Assembly (NCBI GenBank): GCA_038133845.1 | Contig: JAYPUA010000006.1 | Span: 1-64,000 of the forward strand | Reading direction: 5' to 3' | DNA length: 64,000 bases | Source of the DNA: JAYPUA01 sp038133845 | Lineage (GTDB): Bacteria > SAR324 > NAC60-12 | Part shown: in pieces, positions 51,567 to 60,807 of the stretch | Numbering within the stretch: the stretch's first letter is position 1 | Layout: the number at the start of each line of letters is the position of its first letter | The notes under the pieces: generated by a model | Told to the model about the DNA's origin: nothing | Seen by the model: only the letters and a program-made list of their open reading frames with translations | Database searches by the model: none | Position numbers and translations under genes: made by a program

Positions 51567-52337
51567 ATGAAGATTTCTCTTGTATCGCTGAGTGCCTTGC
51601 TCGTCTTGGCTGCCTCGTGCAGCCGTCCGGTCAATCTGGAATACTTCGAGAAGGACGACCGGACCCGCTTCATGCCTCAACTGTTGACGCTCAAGAGTCC
51701 GGACATCGACAAGCAGGTCCAACTGGAAACTTATCAGGATTGCCCCGGAAAAACCATCTGCCAGGAAGACATCCAGTTCCGGGTGCGCTCGGTGAATCGC
51801 TTCGTCTTCCTCAAGGGCAAGCGGCTGACGGTGTCGCTGGATGAGCGAACCCTGGACTTCCAGGACCGTGAATATGAGGACGACTTCGATGCCACGGCCA
51901 CCAATCCGGACGGTACGGACGGATCCTGGGCGGAGGCACTGTATGTGCCGATCAACCACCGTGACTTTGCCAAGCTGGCCAATGCACAGGAGGTGGTGAT
52001 CCACCTGGGGCCCTACGCCTACGCGGCCCCTTATGAATCCCGGAAGAACTGGCGGATTCTGGTAGATCGTCAACTGCTCTTGGGCACCATGGATGTGGAG
52101 GAGAAGCCCGTTTACGATGAAGGCGTGATCCGGGAGGACCTGGAAGTTTCGCGGGCCCGGGAGAAGGCCTTGCGGGAAAAAGCCAGCGCGGCTGAGGAGC
52201 AGACTTGGGATCTGGTCAAGGACTCCAGGAATCCGGAAGACCTGAGGTTCTTCCTGGAACAATACCCTGACAGCCCGTTTGTCGTCCCGGCCCGCTTGCG
52301 CCTGCAGCAGCTCGAGCGCTCCCAGTCTGGTCAGTAG
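51567..52337 (+). CDS. Lipoprotein, unknown
   Basis: 256 residues. Lipobox VLAASC (Cys18) follows a good signal peptide. A beta-rich middle portion (QLETYQDCPGKTICQEDIQFRVRSV in part; CPGKTIC may be a small disulfide loop) leads to a charged helix and a C-terminal TWDLVKDSRNPEDLRFFLEQYPDSPFV (in part) of the kind found at the ends of repeat or caspase-associated proteins. Family not recognised. Followed after 8 bases by an EamA gene. Confidence 0.72.
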   Translation: MKISLVSLSALLVLAASCSRPVNLEYFEKDDRTRFMPQLLTLKSPDIDKQVQLETYQDCPGKTICQEDIQFRVRSVNRFVFLKGKRLTVSLDERTLDFQDREYEDDFDATATNPDGTDGSWAEALYVPINHRDFAKLANAQEVVIHLGPYAYAAPYESRKNWRILVDRQLLLGTMDVEEKPVYDEGVIREDLEVSRAREKALREKASAAEEQTWDLVKDSRNPEDLRFFLEQYPDSPFVVPARLRLQQLERSQSGQ

Positions 52338-52345
52338 TCGCGGAC

Positions 52346-53215
52346 GTGTCTGTGGAACACACGGATCACCTGCGCGGAGTGGCCATCACGGGAGCGGGGG
52401 TGCTGATCCTCTCTCCGGACAGTTTGCTGATCCGCACGATCGAAGGCGGTCCGCTGCTGGTGAATTTCTGGCGCGGACTGATGATCGGGGTCGTGCTCTT
52501 GGGGTTCTTCACGATACGCGAGCGCGGGAATCTGCTCTCGGTGCTCCGGGTCATGGGGTGGTCCGGGGCAGGCGTGGCGCTGTCGTTTGCCTTCGGGACC
52601 ACGATGTTTGTGACGGCGATCAAGCACACCGTGGTGGCCAACGCCTTGATCATCCTCAGCGCAATCCCGCTGCTCTCCGCCTTGTTGAGCATGCTGGTGC
52701 TCAAGGAGCGCATCGCTGTGAGGACCTGGGGGGCCATCGCCCTGGCCATGATCGGCATGCTGATCATCTTCTCCGAGGGCATCGAGTCCGGAACCTGGGT
52801 GGGCGACCTCGCAGCATTGGGGTGTGCGGTGGCCGGAGCGATCGAGTTTGTCCTGATCCGCCGGGCGAAGGCCGTGAATCTGGTACCGGCGATTGGACTG
52901 GGAGGGCTGCTGACCGCATTCGGGATGCTGTGGCTTGTGGATCCGCTTTCCATCCTCCCGGAAGACTACGTCAACCTGGCGCTCATGGGGCTTGTGGTAC
53001 AGCCGCTCTCTTTCGCCCTGATCGCCTTGGGACCTCGCTACCTTCCAGCTCCGGAGGTCGGGTTGATCATGCTGCTGGAGACGCTGCTTGGTCCAATCTG
53101 GGTCTGGTGGTTTCAGGCAGAGCTTCCCCCGGCCAACACGTTCCTCGGTGGCGCGGTGGTGCTGACAGCATTGATCGGAAACGCGCTCTTGGGCCTGAGG
53201 AACTCAAAGCGCTGA
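52346..53215 (+). CDS. EamA-family (DMT) transporter
   Basis: 289 residues with ten membrane segments and two EamA repeats. Signatures include NFWRGLMIG, ALSFAFGTTMFVTAIKHTVVANAL (in part) and SALLSMLVLKERI for the first half and VVQPLSFALIALGPRYLPAPEVGL (in part) for the second. Start GTG 52346. Unlike the EamA protein at 46.8 kb, it is not beside importer genes. Substrate unknown. Confidence 0.87.
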   Translation: MSVEHTDHLRGVAITGAGVLILSPDSLLIRTIEGGPLLVNFWRGLMIGVVLLGFFTIRERGNLLSVLRVMGWSGAGVALSFAFGTTMFVTAIKHTVVANALIILSAIPLLSALLSMLVLKERIAVRTWGAIALAMIGMLIIFSEGIESGTWVGDLAALGCAVAGAIEFVLIRRAKAVNLVPAIGLGGLLTAFGMLWLVDPLSILPEDYVNLALMGLVVQPLSFALIALGPRYLPAPEVGLIMLLETLLGPIWVWWFQAELPPANTFLGGAVVLTALIGNALLGLRNSKR

Positions 53216-53746
53216 AGCCGGCGTTTTGCGCAACATGCGCAGCAGCGAGGCCTCCCGGGAGAAATCTTCCAGATTCTCCAGCGGAACCCAGCACAGGTCG
53301 TGCGACTCCTCACTGACCCGAAATTCCGGGGTCTCTGCCTGAAACAGGAACCGGGCGTCGTAGTGCCAGTGCTCGGGCTCCAAGGGACGCTCCGGAATCC
53401 GATGGATGTCGAGGTCGAAGATGTCCTCGGACAGCACACGGATTTGAGCAATGCCAGACTCCTCCCGGGCTTCGCGAAGGGCTTCCTGCAGCACCTCGGG
53501 GTTGCCATCCACATGCCCTCCCAACTGTACCCAGATCCCGAGTTTGCGGTGGTGAGTCAGCAGCACTCGAGTGCCTCCTGGATCCAGAAGCCACGCTGAT
53601 CCGGTCACGTGTCCGGAACGCTGACTTCGGGAGAAACAGTCCGGATGCTGCTCCACGAAGGCTCGGTAGCGCTGAACCGCCTCCTCCTCGTCCGGATGCC
53701 GCTCGGCGTAGCGCCCGAGCCGGTCCAGAAAATTCTGCCGGTGCAT
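53204..53746 (-). CDS. Nudix hydrolase
   Basis: 180 residues. Catalytic helix REAREESG is in place, and the preceding GGHVDGNPEVLQEAL is close to the Nudix box, although Pro stands where the first conserved Glu is expected. The form VTGSAWLLDPGGTRVLLTHHRKLGIWVQLGG (in part) is of the MutT/RppH-like ADP-ribose or isopentenyl type; substrate open. ATG 53746 shares one base with the stop of the DUF3127 gene (TGATG). Confidence 0.85.
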   Translation of the reverse strand: MHRQNFLDRLGRYAERHPDEEEAVQRYRAFVEQHPDCFSRSQRSGHVTGSAWLLDPGGTRVLLTHHRKLGIWVQLGGHVDGNPEVLQEALREAREESGIAQIRVLSEDIFDLDIHRIPERPLEPEHWHYDARFLFQAETPEFRVSEESHDLCWVPLENLEDFSREASLLRMLRKTPASAL

Positions 53747-54117
53747 CAGAAGGGCAGGTCGTCTCCAGGCGGAGGGGGTTCCGGAAGCGGCATGCCGTCC
53801 GGAGTGGAAGGCGGCTCCGGGCTGGAGGACCCTTCTGCGGAGAGCCTGGTCAACTGCCAGGCCTGCAGCGAGTTGAAGTACTTCACCTGCCCCTGTCGGT
53901 CCGTCCACTTGCGTCCCTTGAGGTCAAACTTCACCTGAACCGTCTCCTCCGGAGCGAACCCGTCCAACTGCTCACAGCGGTCCTGGACCATCTCGAACTT
54001 CAGGAACTCCGGATACTCCGGGTTGGTCGCATACTCCAACACGAACTCGCGCTTGCGGAAGCGGTCACTGACCTGTTGGGTGTCAAAAATCTCGATCAGT
54101 TTGCCCTGTATCTCCAA
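53746..54117 (-). CDS. DUF3127 protein with SSB-like acidic tail
   Basis: 123 residues. The N-terminal 95 residues are a DUF3127 OB-fold (GKLIEIFDTQQVSDRFRKREFVLEY in part, KFDLKGRKW, QVKYFNSLQAWQL). The C-terminus is a disordered Pro/Ser stretch ending PGDDLPF, which copies the DDDIPF tip by which SSB calls its protein partners. The protein may be a second single-strand-DNA or partner-binding protein. Coupled to the Nudix gene. Confidence 0.82.
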   Translation of the reverse strand: MEIQGKLIEIFDTQQVSDRFRKREFVLEYATNPEYPEFLKFEMVQDRCEQLDGFAPEETVQVKFDLKGRKWTDRQGQVKYFNSLQAWQLTRLSAEGSSSPEPPSTPDGMPLPEPPPPGDDLPF

Positions 54118-54228
54118 AACAACTCCTTATTCTTGAAAAACGTGCTGAACGATCATTTGGTCTTCAGCCTCTCTTAAACGGCAAGGGCCTCTCAGGCCTG
54201 CGCTCGACTTCCCGGATGTCCCGGCTGC

Positions 54229-55002
54229 TCAGGACGTCTGCTGACGCCAGTGCTCGGCTTGTGCCAAGGCCCCGCGCCGCAGCACGGCGATGTCCACGTC
54301 AACCGCAGTGAACAGACTCCCGGCGGCAATGATCTCGCCAAGAAACTCCTGATCCAGCGTCAGGAATCCTGCAGGCTTGCCTGCGGCACGGATGCGGCGA
54401 ACGGCATCCAGACAGGCCTCCTTGACCACGGGATGGCTCGGCTCTCCCGGGTAGCCCAGGCTGGCTCCAAGATCTGACGGACCGATGAACACGGCATCCA
54501 CTCCCGGAACAGCCAGGATGTTGTCGAGGTCATCCAATGCAGAGCGAGTCTCGACCTGCACGATCAGGCAGATCTGCTCCCGGGCGCGCTGATGGTACTG
54601 CGGCACCGCGCCGTAGCGACTGGCCCGAGTCATCCCGGCCACCCCCCGGATACCTCCCGGAGGATAGGCCACCGCATCTGCAGCGAGGCGGGCCTCCTCG
54701 GCATTCTGGACATAAGGCACCAGCAGCGTCTGGGCTCCCAGGTCGAGCAGCTTTTTGATCTCTGCCGGGTTGAGCGAGGTGGGGCGCACAATGGGGTGCA
54801 CCGGATAAGGCGCAACCGCCTGCAGCAATGGGAGAACTGTCAACGGATCCAACGCTGAGTGCTCGGTGTCGAACATCAGCCAGTCAAATCCACAGTTGGC
54901 CAGCATCTCGGCGATGGAGGTGTCGTTGATGGTGCACCAGAGCCCCAGTTGCTGCTTTCCCTGCAGCAATGCGCTCTTGAAGGGGTTTGAGGGAAGTTCC
55001 AT
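54229..55002 (-). CDS. HpcH/HpaI-family aldolase
   Basis: 257 residues. Class II HpcH/HpaI hallmarks: DWLMFDTEHSALD, VRP, RGVAGMTRASRYG, metal-binding Glu in VQVETRSALD, and Asp in FIGPSDLGASLG. It should cleave or form 4-hydroxy-2-oxo-acids, as in homoprotocatechuate or sugar-acid degradation. ATG 55002 is preferred over an extended start at 55065. Stands alone between gene pairs, so the pathway is unknown. Confidence 0.9.
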   Translation of the reverse strand: MELPSNPFKSALLQGKQQLGLWCTINDTSIAEMLANCGFDWLMFDTEHSALDPLTVLPLLQAVAPYPVHPIVRPTSLNPAEIKKLLDLGAQTLLVPYVQNAEEARLAADAVAYPPGGIRGVAGMTRASRYGAVPQYHQRAREQICLIVQVETRSALDDLDNILAVPGVDAVFIGPSDLGASLGYPGEPSHPVVKEACLDAVRRIRAAGKPAGFLTLDQEFLGEIIAAGSLFTAVDVDIAVLRRGALAQAEHWRQQTS

Positions 55003-55174
55003 AAGAGATCCTGAGAAGCAAGAAAAAACCCCATGAGCAAAGCAGATTTCTGCAGGAATACTCAAGGATTTTACGGGAAACCCCTCCTGCTTCTTGGAAA
55101 AGGCATGGTTCGACTTGTGGTGGTGAGCCGACCTGTGGAGAATAACCGTTTTTCTCTTTCATGATGAATCGTGT

Positions 55175-55627
55175 ATGTCCTCACAAAAGACCGTCCTCTT
55201 GCTCAATGGTCCCAACCTGAACCTGTTGGGAACGCGTGAACCCCACATCTACGGCTCCACCACCTTGGCGGATGTTGAACAGCAGGTGATGGCCGACCTA
55301 CAGGCCAAGGGGGTGAGTTGCGAATGCTTCCAGTCCAACTCGGAGGGAGCGCTCATCGACTGGCTGCACGCCCATCGGGGAGCACACTTCCTGATCCTCA
55401 ACCCCGGAGGATACACCCACACCAGCGTCGCGCTGCGGGATGCGATTGGCGGAATCGCGGTGCCCTTTTTGGAGGTCCACGTCTCCAACATTCACAAGCG
55501 TGAACCCTTCCGGCACCACTCCTACTTCTCGGATGCGGCGGTGGGCTGCCTGATCGGTCTGGGAGTTCAAGGCTACCGCCTGGCGGCCCAATTTGCTGCC
55601 GATTGGCTGGAGCGTCAGGAAGGCTGA
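55175..55627 (+). CDS. aroQ: 3-dehydroquinate dehydratase, type II
   Basis: 150 residues, standard AroQ length. LLNGPNLNLLGTREPHIYG (Tyr26 the catalytic residue), QSNSEGALIDWLH, LNPGGYTHTSVALRDA and EVHVSNIHKREPFRHHS are all intact. Carries out the third step of the shikimate pathway. gspC follows after 10 bases and may be co-transcribed. Confidence 0.97.
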   Translation: MSSQKTVLLLNGPNLNLLGTREPHIYGSTTLADVEQQVMADLQAKGVSCECFQSNSEGALIDWLHAHRGAHFLILNPGGYTHTSVALRDAIGGIAVPFLEVHVSNIHKREPFRHHSYFSDAAVGCLIGLGVQGYRLAAQFAADWLERQEG

Positions 55628-55637
55628 GCAGAGGACG

Positions 55638-56657
55638 ATGAGACTCGACTCCGGTTGGCTGCTGAGCCTGGGAAATGTGCTGCTGGGAGCCTCCTTTTCT
55701 GCCATGGCCGGAATGGTCGGCTCGGAGTGGGTCCGGCAGCAGGTCCTCAGCCTCCCGGAACCTCCCCCGACGTCGCGACCTGCGGTGGCTGCAGGGGCTC
55801 CGGAAGACTCCGGACGAACGCAGGAGAGCTTTGCGGAAATCCTGGAGGCCAACATCTTCCGGGCCAAGAAGAAATCCGAGCCGCTTCCCCCTCCGTCCCC
55901 ACCTCCACCTGTTGAACAGCCCTCTCCTTCTGCAGAAGAGGCCATCCCCCAGACCCGGTTGAACCTTTCGCTTGCCGGGACGATGCTTTTCAGCGAGAAC
56001 AACGGATTCGCCTTCATCAGTCCCAAGGGACAGCTGGGCAACTACCGGATCTTTGAGCTGGGAGAGTGCTTTGATCCAAACACCGTACAGACGGCAGATT
56101 GCGGTCCCAACAGCGTGAAGGTTCTGGAGATTGCAGACCGGGAGGTGCTGCTGGTCTTTCGGGATCTGAAGCAGCGGCTGCTGATGGAAGAGGACCTCAA
56201 CGCCGCAGCCGCCTCGGTTCCTCCTCCACCCAAAACCTCCGCGCTGGTCGTGCCTCCCACGTCTTCCAAGAAGCAGGAAAAGGCCTCGGAGCCCAAGGCC
56301 TCCCAGAGCTCCGAGCCGGCTCCTCCACCTGCAGCAGAAGGACAGACCACGTTCAACTTCACTCGCGTGTGGGTCGATGAACAGTTGGCCAACTTCAACC
56401 AGATCCTGATGGATGCCCGGGTGGTGGCGACCGAGACCGACCCTCCTCGGTTCATGTTCAAGTACATCAAGAAGGGCAGCCTGTACGAACAGTTGGGGCT
56501 GAAGACCAACGACGTCATTCTCGAGGTCAACGGCTTTGTGATCGACTCGCTCCCCAAGGCGCTCAAGCTGATGGAAACCCTGCAGGCGGAGCGTGAGATC
56601 GCCCTCAAGGTGGAGCGCAACGAGCAGCCTGTGCTCTTCAACTACTACATCGACTGA
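55638..56657 (+). CDS. gspC: Type II secretion protein GspC
   Basis: 339 residues. A short N-terminal membrane segment (about 5-25), a Pro-rich linker, an HR domain (about 100-180, LNLSLAGTMLFSENNGFAFISP in part), a second Pro/Ser-rich linker and a C-terminal PDZ domain (about 245-339; YIKKGSLYEQLGLKTNDVILEVNG in part). It connects the inner-membrane T2SS platform with the GspD secretin. Separated from gspGHIJ by about 27 kb, so this T2SS is scattered. Confidence 0.9.
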   Translation: MRLDSGWLLSLGNVLLGASFSAMAGMVGSEWVRQQVLSLPEPPPTSRPAVAAGAPEDSGRTQESFAEILEANIFRAKKKSEPLPPPSPPPPVEQPSPSAEEAIPQTRLNLSLAGTMLFSENNGFAFISPKGQLGNYRIFELGECFDPNTVQTADCGPNSVKVLEIADREVLLVFRDLKQRLLMEEDLNAAAASVPPPPKTSALVVPPTSSKKQEKASEPKASQSSEPAPPPAAEGQTTFNFTRVWVDEQLANFNQILMDARVVATETDPPRFMFKYIKKGSLYEQLGLKTNDVILEVNGFVIDSLPKALKLMETLQAEREIALKVERNEQPVLFNYYID

Positions 56658-56677
56658 ACCCCTCTCCGACACCTCTG

Positions 56678-58321
56678 TTGCTGAATTCCCGTGTTGCGGC
56701 CTGGCTGATCTTCGGCCTGCACTTTGCGATCTTCCTGGCCATCAACCAGCTCCTGAATCCTCATCCGGACATGGTGGACCACTGGATCTGGGGGCAGGAT
56801 CTGAGGCTCTCGTATTACGAGCACCCCCCGATGGTCGCCGTGGTCTTCCGGATTCTGACCATGCTGCTGGGAGACTCCGAGACCGCCATGGAGGCTGGGG
56901 CCCAACTCGTCAACCTGCTGGTCCTGGCCGGACTCTGGGCGGTGGCCCGGAGAACCTTCGGGCCCCAGGCAGCGCTGGCAACCTTGCTGGTGCTTTGCGG
57001 GATGCCCTACTTCACGATCGGCAGCATCTTCCTCCACATCACACAGCCCTTCATGCTCTCCTGGGTTGCGGCGCTTTACTGCTGGATCCGCTGGCAGGAG
57101 ACCCGGAATGATCGCTGGCTTTGGGGAATTGGAGTGGCTGCAGGCTTTGGCGCTCTCTCCAAGTACATCATGGTCTTGTTCTACGTGGGCATGATGCTGC
57201 ATTTCACCCTTTACCGAGAGCAGCGCCGCGAGTGGCTGAACTGGAGAGTCTATGCGGCCGGAGCACTCTCACTGCTCCTCTTCACCCCGGTGCTCTGGTG
57301 GAACGCCGAGAATGACTGGATCTCCTTCCGCTGGCAGCTGGGACGGGGAACCTCCGGAGCGGATTTTGGAGAGAATACGATCTTCTTTACCATCGGGCAC
57401 CTGCTGCTCTTTTCCCCGGTCTGGTTTCTGGCCGGAGCTTGGACGCTGGTGCGGTTGCGTGAATTTCTGAAAGACGGGAGAACTCCGGAGGCGGCAATCG
57501 CTCTGGTTTCCGTGTTGCCGATCGGGTTCTTCACGGCAATGAGCCTCAAGGGGTCGATTGCCGATCCACACTGGGCCAACCTGACCTACATGGGCATGGC
57601 GCTCCTGCTGGGCCGTGAGCTGACCTCCGGAAGCCTTCAGCGCTGGAAGGGGCCGTGTTTGGCCGCGGGGTTGGCGCTGAATGCCCTCAGCGTGGGGCTG
57701 CTGCTGTGGCATTCGCTGAATCCGCTGTTCGACTGGCTTCCCTACGAGTTGAAGAACTACCAGTACCTGCAGGCGCAGGGCGTCCCGGAGCCGGTGCTGG
57801 ACAAGCTGCGCCAGCATGATCATCGCTACTACAGTACCCCGGTGTATCGCGAGGAGTTGCGCAAGGTCCTTGGTGAAGAGGAGGTCTCACGCTGGGGCAC
57901 TTTGCTGGAGCGCGTGGCCCAGGATGTGTCCGGAGACCGGTTCACTCGCTTTCAGGGGTGGGAAGAGACATCCCGACAGCTGGAGCAGCTTCTCCGGGAA
58001 CACCAGCTGCCGGAGATTCGCTTCATCATCTCCCGAGAGTACCAGCTCAGCAGCGCGCTGGCCTACTGGACCCCTCAAAGTCCACGCCCGTGGCCCCACA
58101 GCATTGAGAAGCCGGAGCGGAATCAATGGAGCCCGGTGGAAGAGGTCCGCAAGGGACCCAGCCTGTTTGTCTGCGAGCTGTGGGAGTGCGAGCAAAATCA
58201 ACAACTCTTCCGGACCTCCTTGGGGCTGGAACTGGAGTTGTTGGGGGAGATTGAGGTGCGACGCAACCAACGCCTGCTCCGAGACCTGCTGGTTTTTCGG
58301 ATACTGCCTGAGGCCCCCTGA
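56678..58321 (+). CDS. GT39/ArnT-like integral membrane glycosyltransferase
   Basis: 547 residues. PMT_2-type N-terminal domain with about ten membrane segments: HPDMVDHWIWGQDLRLSYYEHPP (in part), where Asp residues and YEHPPM match the GT-C catalytic loop; WNAENDWISFRWQLGRG (in part). The last 190 residues are soluble and periplasmic. It should use a lipid-linked sugar donor to modify a lipid or protein. Start is probably TTG 56678, 21 bases after gspC; no good ribosome site is seen. Confidence 0.85.
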   Translation: MLNSRVAAWLIFGLHFAIFLAINQLLNPHPDMVDHWIWGQDLRLSYYEHPPMVAVVFRILTMLLGDSETAMEAGAQLVNLLVLAGLWAVARRTFGPQAALATLLVLCGMPYFTIGSIFLHITQPFMLSWVAALYCWIRWQETRNDRWLWGIGVAAGFGALSKYIMVLFYVGMMLHFTLYREQRREWLNWRVYAAGALSLLLFTPVLWWNAENDWISFRWQLGRGTSGADFGENTIFFTIGHLLLFSPVWFLAGAWTLVRLREFLKDGRTPEAAIALVSVLPIGFFTAMSLKGSIADPHWANLTYMGMALLLGRELTSGSLQRWKGPCLAAGLALNALSVGLLLWHSLNPLFDWLPYELKNYQYLQAQGVPEPVLDKLRQHDHRYYSTPVYREELRKVLGEEEVSRWGTLLERVAQDVSGDRFTRFQGWEETSRQLEQLLREHQLPEIRFIISREYQLSSALAYWTPQSPRPWPHSIEKPERNQWSPVEEVRKGPSLFVCELWECEQNQQLFRTSLGLELELLGEIEVRRNQRLLRDLLVFRILPEAP

Positions 58322-58427
58322 AGGTTTCAAGGACATCCGTTACGCTTGAAATTTAGAGGAATTGCCTGCATTCCTTAACCCGTCATCCATAGTGGACCCC
58401 CATGCTTACTCTTTCCTTTGCAAGCCC

Positions 58428-60023
58428 ATGACAATCGGTTCCAAACTCATCCTGATCTACGTGCTTCTGGTGCTCGCCCTGGCTGCCGGAGCCGGGGTAC
58501 TGCTTGACGAAGTTGACGAATTCTCAACTCAGCTCAAGCAAACCGAGGCGCGTTTTCAGCAACGGCAACAGGCACTCTTCAAGGTGCAGCAGGCACTTTT
58601 TGGAGCCAACCCTGCGGCCAACCTGCGCCTGTATCTGCTTGAAGGACGATCGGAGGACCTGCGGTCTTTCCGTAACGCTCTGCAGGAAGCCAAGCAGGGG
58701 ATTGAGGCTCCATTGAGAAGCCCGGTGCTGACCCTCCGAGAGCGCGAACTGCTGGAACAAACTGCCAGAGTATTGCTGGCCTACGAGCGGGCTCTGCAAG
58801 AAGCCGAGGCTCTCTGGCAGGCCCAGGCTCCTGCAAATCGGATTCAGTCGATCTCGATGCCGCAGCAGAACCTTCAGCAAGTCCTGGCTCCACTGGAGCA
58901 GGCGTGGCAGGCTCTGGAACAGGAGCGCTCCACACAGAGCTCCGGAGGGCAGGACAGCCACTTCCTGACCCTGATGGTGACGTTTTTTGGGGTCATCGTG
59001 ATCTTCTCGCTGCTCTTCTGGAGGCTGTACCGCTTGATCTATGGGCTCCTGCGCGGGGTTTCGGTGCGCCTGAGGCTTTTGGGAGAGACCTTGCAAGATT
59101 CCGCAGACCAGTTCTCCGACAGTTCCCGGCAACTTGCAGAAAGCTCCACACAGCAGGCTGCAAGCCTTGAGGAGATTACCAGCCGTGTGCAACTCCTGGC
59201 CGATCAGGCAAAACGGAACTCACAGCTGGCAGTGGATTCTGTGAGCACCATGGGGCTGGTGGCCACGACCACCAAGCAGACCACGCAGAATGCAGAGACC
59301 TCAACCCACATTGCCCGAGACTCTCAGGCCGCAGCCAACCGAGGTACCCGGGTGACGGAGTCCCTGATGCAGGCCATGCGAGAGTTGATTCAGAGCAGCG
59401 AAAAGATCTCCGGGATCCTGGAGCTGATCAACGAGATCAGCAGCCAAACGAAGATGCTCTCCACCAACGCCGCGATTGAGGCAGCGCGTGCCGGAGAGTA
59501 TGGAAAAGGCTTCGCCGTGGTTGCCGATGAGGTTTCCAAACTGGCCGAATCCGCACGTCAGGCCGCCCGGGAGATCGACAGCCTGGTGAAAGAGAACGTG
59601 GAACGGGCGAACGTCGCCAGTGAGCTTTCCAAGCAGGGGAGCCTGGTGCTTCGGGAGTTTCTCAACAAGGCAGGGACCAGCTCCAAGCTCGCGGATGTCA
59701 TCATGGAGTCGTCTCTCAAGCAGAGTCAGTCCGTTCATGAAATTGAGACTTTGGTTGGAGAGATCAACCGGGCCTCTGGAGAGCAGGCAGAAGGAACGGT
59801 TCAGGCCAGCCGGGCCCTGTACGAGCTGGATCAGGTGACTCAGAGCAACGCCGCCAATGCGGAGGAGATCGCCGGAACGGCCTCCCTGCTCGGGGAGCAG
59901 ACGCTGTCTCTGCAAGAGCTGATTGAGGAACTGGACTCCTACGTCGGCGGCGCGGAGTTGACCACTGCTCCGCCAATATCCTCCATCTCGGACAAAAATC
60001 GGCTGTTGCCGGAATCTTTCTGA
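58428..60023 (+). CDS. Methyl-accepting chemotaxis protein
   Basis: 531 residues. Membrane segments at about 5-26 and 184-206 enclose a helical periplasmic sensor of about 155 residues with many Gln. The cytoplasmic part has the signalling tip EISSQTKMLSTNAAIEAARAGEYGKGFAVVADEVSKLAE (in part) and flanking methylation-type helices; a canonical HAMP is hard to see. ATG 58428 begins directly at the first membrane segment. The next gene, 15 bases on, encodes an ODP-type diiron protein. Confidence 0.93.
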   Translation: MTIGSKLILIYVLLVLALAAGAGVLLDEVDEFSTQLKQTEARFQQRQQALFKVQQALFGANPAANLRLYLLEGRSEDLRSFRNALQEAKQGIEAPLRSPVLTLRERELLEQTARVLLAYERALQEAEALWQAQAPANRIQSISMPQQNLQQVLAPLEQAWQALEQERSTQSSGGQDSHFLTLMVTFFGVIVIFSLLFWRLYRLIYGLLRGVSVRLRLLGETLQDSADQFSDSSRQLAESSTQQAASLEEITSRVQLLADQAKRNSQLAVDSVSTMGLVATTTKQTTQNAETSTHIARDSQAAANRGTRVTESLMQAMRELIQSSEKISGILELINEISSQTKMLSTNAAIEAARAGEYGKGFAVVADEVSKLAESARQAAREIDSLVKENVERANVASELSKQGSLVLREFLNKAGTSSKLADVIMESSLKQSQSVHEIETLVGEINRASGEQAEGTVQASRALYELDQVTQSNAANAEEIAGTASLLGEQTLSLQELIEELDSYVGGAELTTAPPISSISDKNRLLPESF

Positions 60024-60038
60024 ATCTTCGGGAATTTC

Positions 60039-60779
60039 ATGAGAAGCGAAACCATTTACGAAAACGGGCCCCGTCGCTGGATCGCCATGGGACGCGATCC
60101 CAACAAACCCGACTCGATCATCGACACGAACGAGTTCCTCATCCTCGATGGAGACTCCGGAATTCTGCTGGATCCTGGAGGAGTGAAGATCTTTCCCAAG
60201 GTGCTGGCGGAGCTGACCCGCTACGTCGCTCCGGAGTCCATTTGCACGATTGCTCTGAGCCACCAGGATCCGGACATCGGCTCCTCCCTCGCGCTCTGGC
60301 TCGATCTGTGCCCCAATACCGAGGTCTACTGCTCGTGGCTCTGGTCGGGCTTCATCACTCACTTTGGCATGGGCAAGGAGATCGAACTCCAAGCGATCCC
60401 GGATGAAGGAATGGTGATCCCCTTTGGTCGAAGCTCCATTCAGGCGATTCCGGCTCACTACTGTCACGCATCGGGGAACTTCTCCTTCTACGATGCCGAG
60501 GCGAAGATCCTCTTCTCCGGAGATATCGGCTCCGCGCTGCTTCCAGATGCACAGGCCGGGCTCGTGGTGAAGGATTTTCAGCAGCACATCCGCTTCATGG
60601 AGGGGTTTCACAAGCGCTGGATGCCCTCCACCTCAGCGCTGAGGGACTGGGTGCAGCGTGCCCGTGCGTTGCGTCCGGACATGATCTGTCCACAGCACGG
60701 GGCAATTTTTCAAGGAGAGGATGTGACGCGGTTCCTGGACTGGCTGGAGTCGCTGGAAGTCGGCGTCTGGGGAAAATAG
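60039..60779 (+). CDS. ODP-type diiron metallo-beta-lactamase-fold protein
   Basis: 246 residues. MBL fold with metal-site residues: His75, Asp77 and Asp79 (SHQDPDIGSS), His near 140 (PAHYCHASGN), Asp near 160 (FSGDIGSA), His near 224 (CPQHGAIF). The HxDxD form and SHQDPD wording are those of oxygen-binding diiron proteins (ODP) related to flavodiiron proteins but without the flavodoxin domain. The best-studied ODP, from Treponema, signals oxygen to CheA. Directly after a chemoreceptor gene, which favours the same kind of role here. Confidence 0.85.
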   Translation: MRSETIYENGPRRWIAMGRDPNKPDSIIDTNEFLILDGDSGILLDPGGVKIFPKVLAELTRYVAPESICTIALSHQDPDIGSSLALWLDLCPNTEVYCSWLWSGFITHFGMGKEIELQAIPDEGMVIPFGRSSIQAIPAHYCHASGNFSFYDAEAKILFSGDIGSALLPDAQAGLVVKDFQQHIRFMEGFHKRWMPSTSALRDWVQRARALRPDMICPQHGAIFQGEDVTRFLDWLESLEVGVWGK

Positions 60780-60799
60780 GCCTCGAGGAGGCGAGGCCT
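60773..60799 (-). terminator. Terminator for ftsQ (bidirectional hairpin)
   Basis: AGGCCTCG (60778-60785) and CGAGGCCT (60792-60799) form a perfect 8-base-pair stem with a 6-base loop. On the minus strand the stem is followed by ATTTTC. It lies in the 28-base gap between the convergent ODP and ftsQ genes. Confidence 0.65.
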
Positions 60800-60807
60800 T
60801 CAGAGGT

